From NCBI GenBank assembly GCA_019247255.1, contig JAFAPJ010000352.1:1-7456 (forward strand): a DNA stretch of 7,456 bases, in the 5' to 3' direction. A program made the translations under genes and the position numbers. Position 1 is the first letter of the stretch; each line of letters starts with the position of its first letter. Positions 5,777 to 7,456 of the stretch are shown here, in pieces. The notes under the pieces are model-generated. The model did not search any database, was not told the DNA's origin, and saw only the letters and a list, made by a program, of their open reading frames with translations. The DNA is from Methylobacteriaceae bacterium (GTDB lineage: Bacteria; Pseudomonadota; Alphaproteobacteria; Rhizobiales; Beijerinckiaceae).

Positions 5777-7233
5777 GCGGGACGGTGCACGACCCCGATA
5801 CCGGCTTCCTGGCCGACCTCGTGCTCGCCGGCGGCACGGTCGTGACGGGCACGACCCGCTTCCAGGCGGACGTCGCGACGAAGGACGGGCTCGTGGCGCT
5901 CGTCGGCGCGCCCGGGACGATGCCGGCCGCGCGCGAGACCGTCGACGTCACGGGCCAGTTCCTCCTGCCCGGCGCGATCGACGTCCACGTCCATTTCCGC
6001 GAGCCCGGCTACACCCACAAGGAGGATTGGCGCACGGGCAGCGCGGCGGCCGCGATGGGCGGCACCACGACCGTCTTCGAGATGCCGAACACCCACCCGC
6101 CGACCCGCTCGCTCGCGGAGCTCCGGGCGAAGCAGGCGGCGGCCGCGAAATCCCATGTCGATTACGGGCTCTACGGGCTCCTCGCGGAGGACAACCTCGA
6201 CGAGCTGCCGGGCCTCATCGCGGGCGGGGTCAACGCCTTCAAATGCTTCATGGGCAACACCTTCGGGAACCTGCCCTCGCCTTCGACCGGGGCCATGCTC
6301 GAGGCCTTCGAGATCATCGCGCCCTCGGGGCTGCGGATCTCACTCCATGCCGAGACCGCCTCCATCATGGCCTGGCGCCAGGCGCGGCTGGTGGCGGCGG
6401 GCCGCAACGACCCGCTCGCCCATGTCGCGGCCCGGCCCGCGATCGTTGCGGTCGAGGCGGTGTCGCGCGCGGCCGTGCTCGCGGAATGGACGGGCGCCCG
6501 GATCCATGTCCTGCACATCTCCTCGGCCGCGGAGCTGCGCCCGCTCGCCGAGTCGAAGGCCCGTGGCGTCGAGATCACGGGCGAGACCTGCCCCTGCTAC
6601 CTCCTCCTCGACACGGGCGACTATGCGCGGCTCGGCTCGGTCATCCGGGTGAACCCGCCGGTCCGCGACGCGGCGGACGCGGCCGCCATCCGCGCCGCCC
6701 TGATGTCCGGCGTGATCGACATGATCGCGACCGATCACGCGCCTCATACGCCCGAGGAGAAGAGGAAGGACGTGATCTGGGAGGCCGATTGCGGCTTCCC
6801 GGGCGTCGAGACCCAGATGCCGCTCATGCTGAATGAGGTCGCGCAAGGCCGCATGAGCCTCGAGCATTACGTGCGGATCTCGGCCGAGAACCCGGCGCAA
6901 GCCTTCGGGCTCTGGCCCGCCAAGGGCCGGATCGAGGCCGGCGCCGAGGCGGACATCGCGGTCGTCGACATGGAGCGCCGCGAGACGATCCGGGCCGAGC
7001 GGCTCCATTCGCGGGGCAAGATCACGCCCTTTGAGGGCGTGGAGGTCACGGGCGTGCCGGTCCACACACTTGTTCGGGGCCGCTTCGTCCAGCGCGACCG
7101 CCGGCTCGTCGCCGAGACGAGCGGCTGGGGCCGGCAGGTCACGGCGATCCAGCGGATGCCGCCCGCCAGGGTGCGCAACGCCGATCGGACCCTGGCAGCC
7201 TGCTTGCAAGCGCCCGCGCGGGAAGAGGCCTGA
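5773..7233 (+). CDS. Dihydroorotase/hydantoinase-like cyclic amidohydrolase
   Basis: Metal-dependent amidohydrolase of 486 residues that would hydrolyse a cyclic amide or ureide ring bond. The GTG start overlaps the SDR stop (GTGA, 5773-5776), implying translational coupling; the open frame further upstream runs inside the SDR and is not used. All binuclear-metal residues are present: His72 and His74 (DVHVHFREPG, 70-79), Lys157 for carboxylation (AFKCFMG, 155-161), His192, His248 (HVLHIS) and Asp321 (ATDHAPHT). Arg76, Asn106 (EMPNT) and His325 match the residues that grip the carboxylate of dihydroorotate in dihydroorotases. By contrast, GETCPCYLLLD (270-280) resembles the hydantoinase/allantoinase ETCPxYLLL block. 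SRGKITPFEG (413-422) is typical of the wider group. A tail of about 40 residues (446-486) follows the barrel. The gene sits between an SDR and an ABC ATPase rather than with pyrimidine genes, so a catabolic role is more likely than pyrC. The exact substrate is open. Confidence 0.9.
   Translation: MSGTVHDPDTGFLADLVLAGGTVVTGTTRFQADVATKDGLVALVGAPGTMPAARETVDVTGQFLLPGAIDVHVHFREPGYTHKEDWRTGSAAAAMGGTTTVFEMPNTHPPTRSLAELRAKQAAAAKSHVDYGLYGLLAEDNLDELPGLIAGGVNAFKCFMGNTFGNLPSPSTGAMLEAFEIIAPSGLRISLHAETASIMAWRQARLVAAGRNDPLAHVAARPAIVAVEAVSRAAVLAEWTGARIHVLHISSAAELRPLAESKARGVEITGETCPCYLLLDTGDYARLGSVIRVNPPVRDAADAAAIRAALMSGVIDMIATDHAPHTPEEKRKDVIWEADCGFPGVETQMPLMLNEVAQGRMSLEHYVRISAENPAQAFGLWPAKGRIEAGAEADIAVVDMERRETIRAERLHSRGKITPFEGVEVTGVPVHTLVRGRFVQRDRRLVAETSGWGRQVTAIQRMPPARVRNADRTLAACLQAPAREEA
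7221..7228 (+). promoter_or_regulatory. Shine-Dalgarno site of the ABC ATPase gene
   Basis: GGAAGAGG lies inside the last codons of the amidohydrolase gene, 8 nt before the ATG at 7237. It supports that ATG as the true start of the ATPase, including its N-terminal extension, and indicates independent initiation after a gap of only 3 nt. Confidence 0.55.
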
Positions 7234-7236
7234 CCC

Positions 7237-7456
7237 ATGCACGCGCGCGCCGTCCGCCAGGAGGTCTCGACCGGGACATACGCCCCCGCCGAGGACGCGC
7301 CGGCGCGCCCGGCCTTCATCGAGTTCCAGGAGGCCTCGATCACCTACGGGCGCGGCGAGCGGGCGGTGCACGCGCTCGTGCCGACATCGCTGCGGATCGC
7401 GGAAGGCGATTTCGTCGCGCTCGTCGGGCCGTCCGGCTGCGGCAAGTCCACCCTGC
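7237..7456 (+). CDS. ABC transporter ATP-binding protein, SsuB/TauB type (3' end cut by window)
   Basis: The first 73 codons of the cytoplasmic ATPase of an ABC importer. After a polar extension of about 26 residues the nucleotide-binding domain starts with FIEFQEASITYG (27-38), followed by the aromatic A-loop region at Tyr37 and the Walker A motif GPSGCGKST (64-72). The Cys in Walker A is common in the nitrate/sulfonate/taurine importer group. The gene starts 3 nt after the amidohydrolase stop and is therefore part of the SBP2-SDR-amidohydrolase operon. A permease gene usually follows in such operons and is expected beyond the window. Walker B, signature and H-loop cannot be checked here. 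Confidence 0.93.
   Translation, partial: MHARAVRQEVSTGTYAPAEDAPARPAFIEFQEASITYGRGERAVHALVPTSLRIAEGDFVALVGPSGCGKSTL

Noticed and set aside
6340..7371. A 343-residue minus-strand open frame over the amidohydrolase and ATPase junction
   Set aside because: Shadow frame: Arg/Asp/His-rich, no domain, opposite to genes with complete catalytic motifs.
1..7456. Mobile elements, CRISPR arrays, tRNA or rRNA genes
   Set aside because: No transposase or integrase motifs, spaced direct repeats, or cloverleaf-like sequences were recognised. The window is nearly filled by the eight protein genes listed.

Overview
The window is very GC-rich, densely coding DNA with GTG starts, short intergenic gaps and overlapping stop/start codons. 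It carries ABC importer parts together with an accessory amide/ureide catabolism gene set. This fits a high-GC proteobacterium, most likely an alphaproteobacterium of the Methylobacterium/Bradyrhizobium type. That placement is inferred from style and gene content only; no phylogenetic marker is present.

Layout. (1) Positions 1-1807, plus strand: the end of an SsuC/TauC-type ABC permease, then a Sec-exported NMT1/TauA-like substrate-binding protein (SBP1). (2) Positions 1808-1888: a convergent gap with a perfect 10-bp-arm hairpin, a probable bidirectional terminator. (3) Positions 1889-3799, minus strand: a LysR-type regulator (GTG start at 3799) followed by an acetamidase/formamidase-family amidase. 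(4) Positions 3800-3918: a 119-bp divergent control region with a CTGGTC-N7-GACCAG dyad, a candidate lysR promoter and a strong Shine-Dalgarno for the rightward operon. (5) Positions 3919-7456, plus strand: SBP2, a Tat-exported paralogue of SBP1; a short-chain dehydrogenase/reductase (SDR); a dihydroorotase/hydantoinase-like cyclic amidohydrolase whose GTG start overlaps the SDR stop; and the first 73 codons of an ABC ATPase cut by the window end.

Reading of the whole (inference). The locus looks like an uptake-and-degradation island for a small nitrogen-containing, probably cyclic and carboxylated, compound (dihydroorotate-, hydantoin- or cyclic-imide-like). The importer brings it in, the SDR changes its redox state, the amidohydrolase opens a ring C-N bond, and the formamidase-like enzyme would release ammonia from a linear amide. 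The LysR protein would be the substrate sensor acting on the shared divergent region. The substrate cannot be fixed from sequence alone. The most distinctive points are two homologous SBPs using different export routes, an SDR whose catalytic serine position is glycine, and an amidohydrolase with mixed subfamily signatures.
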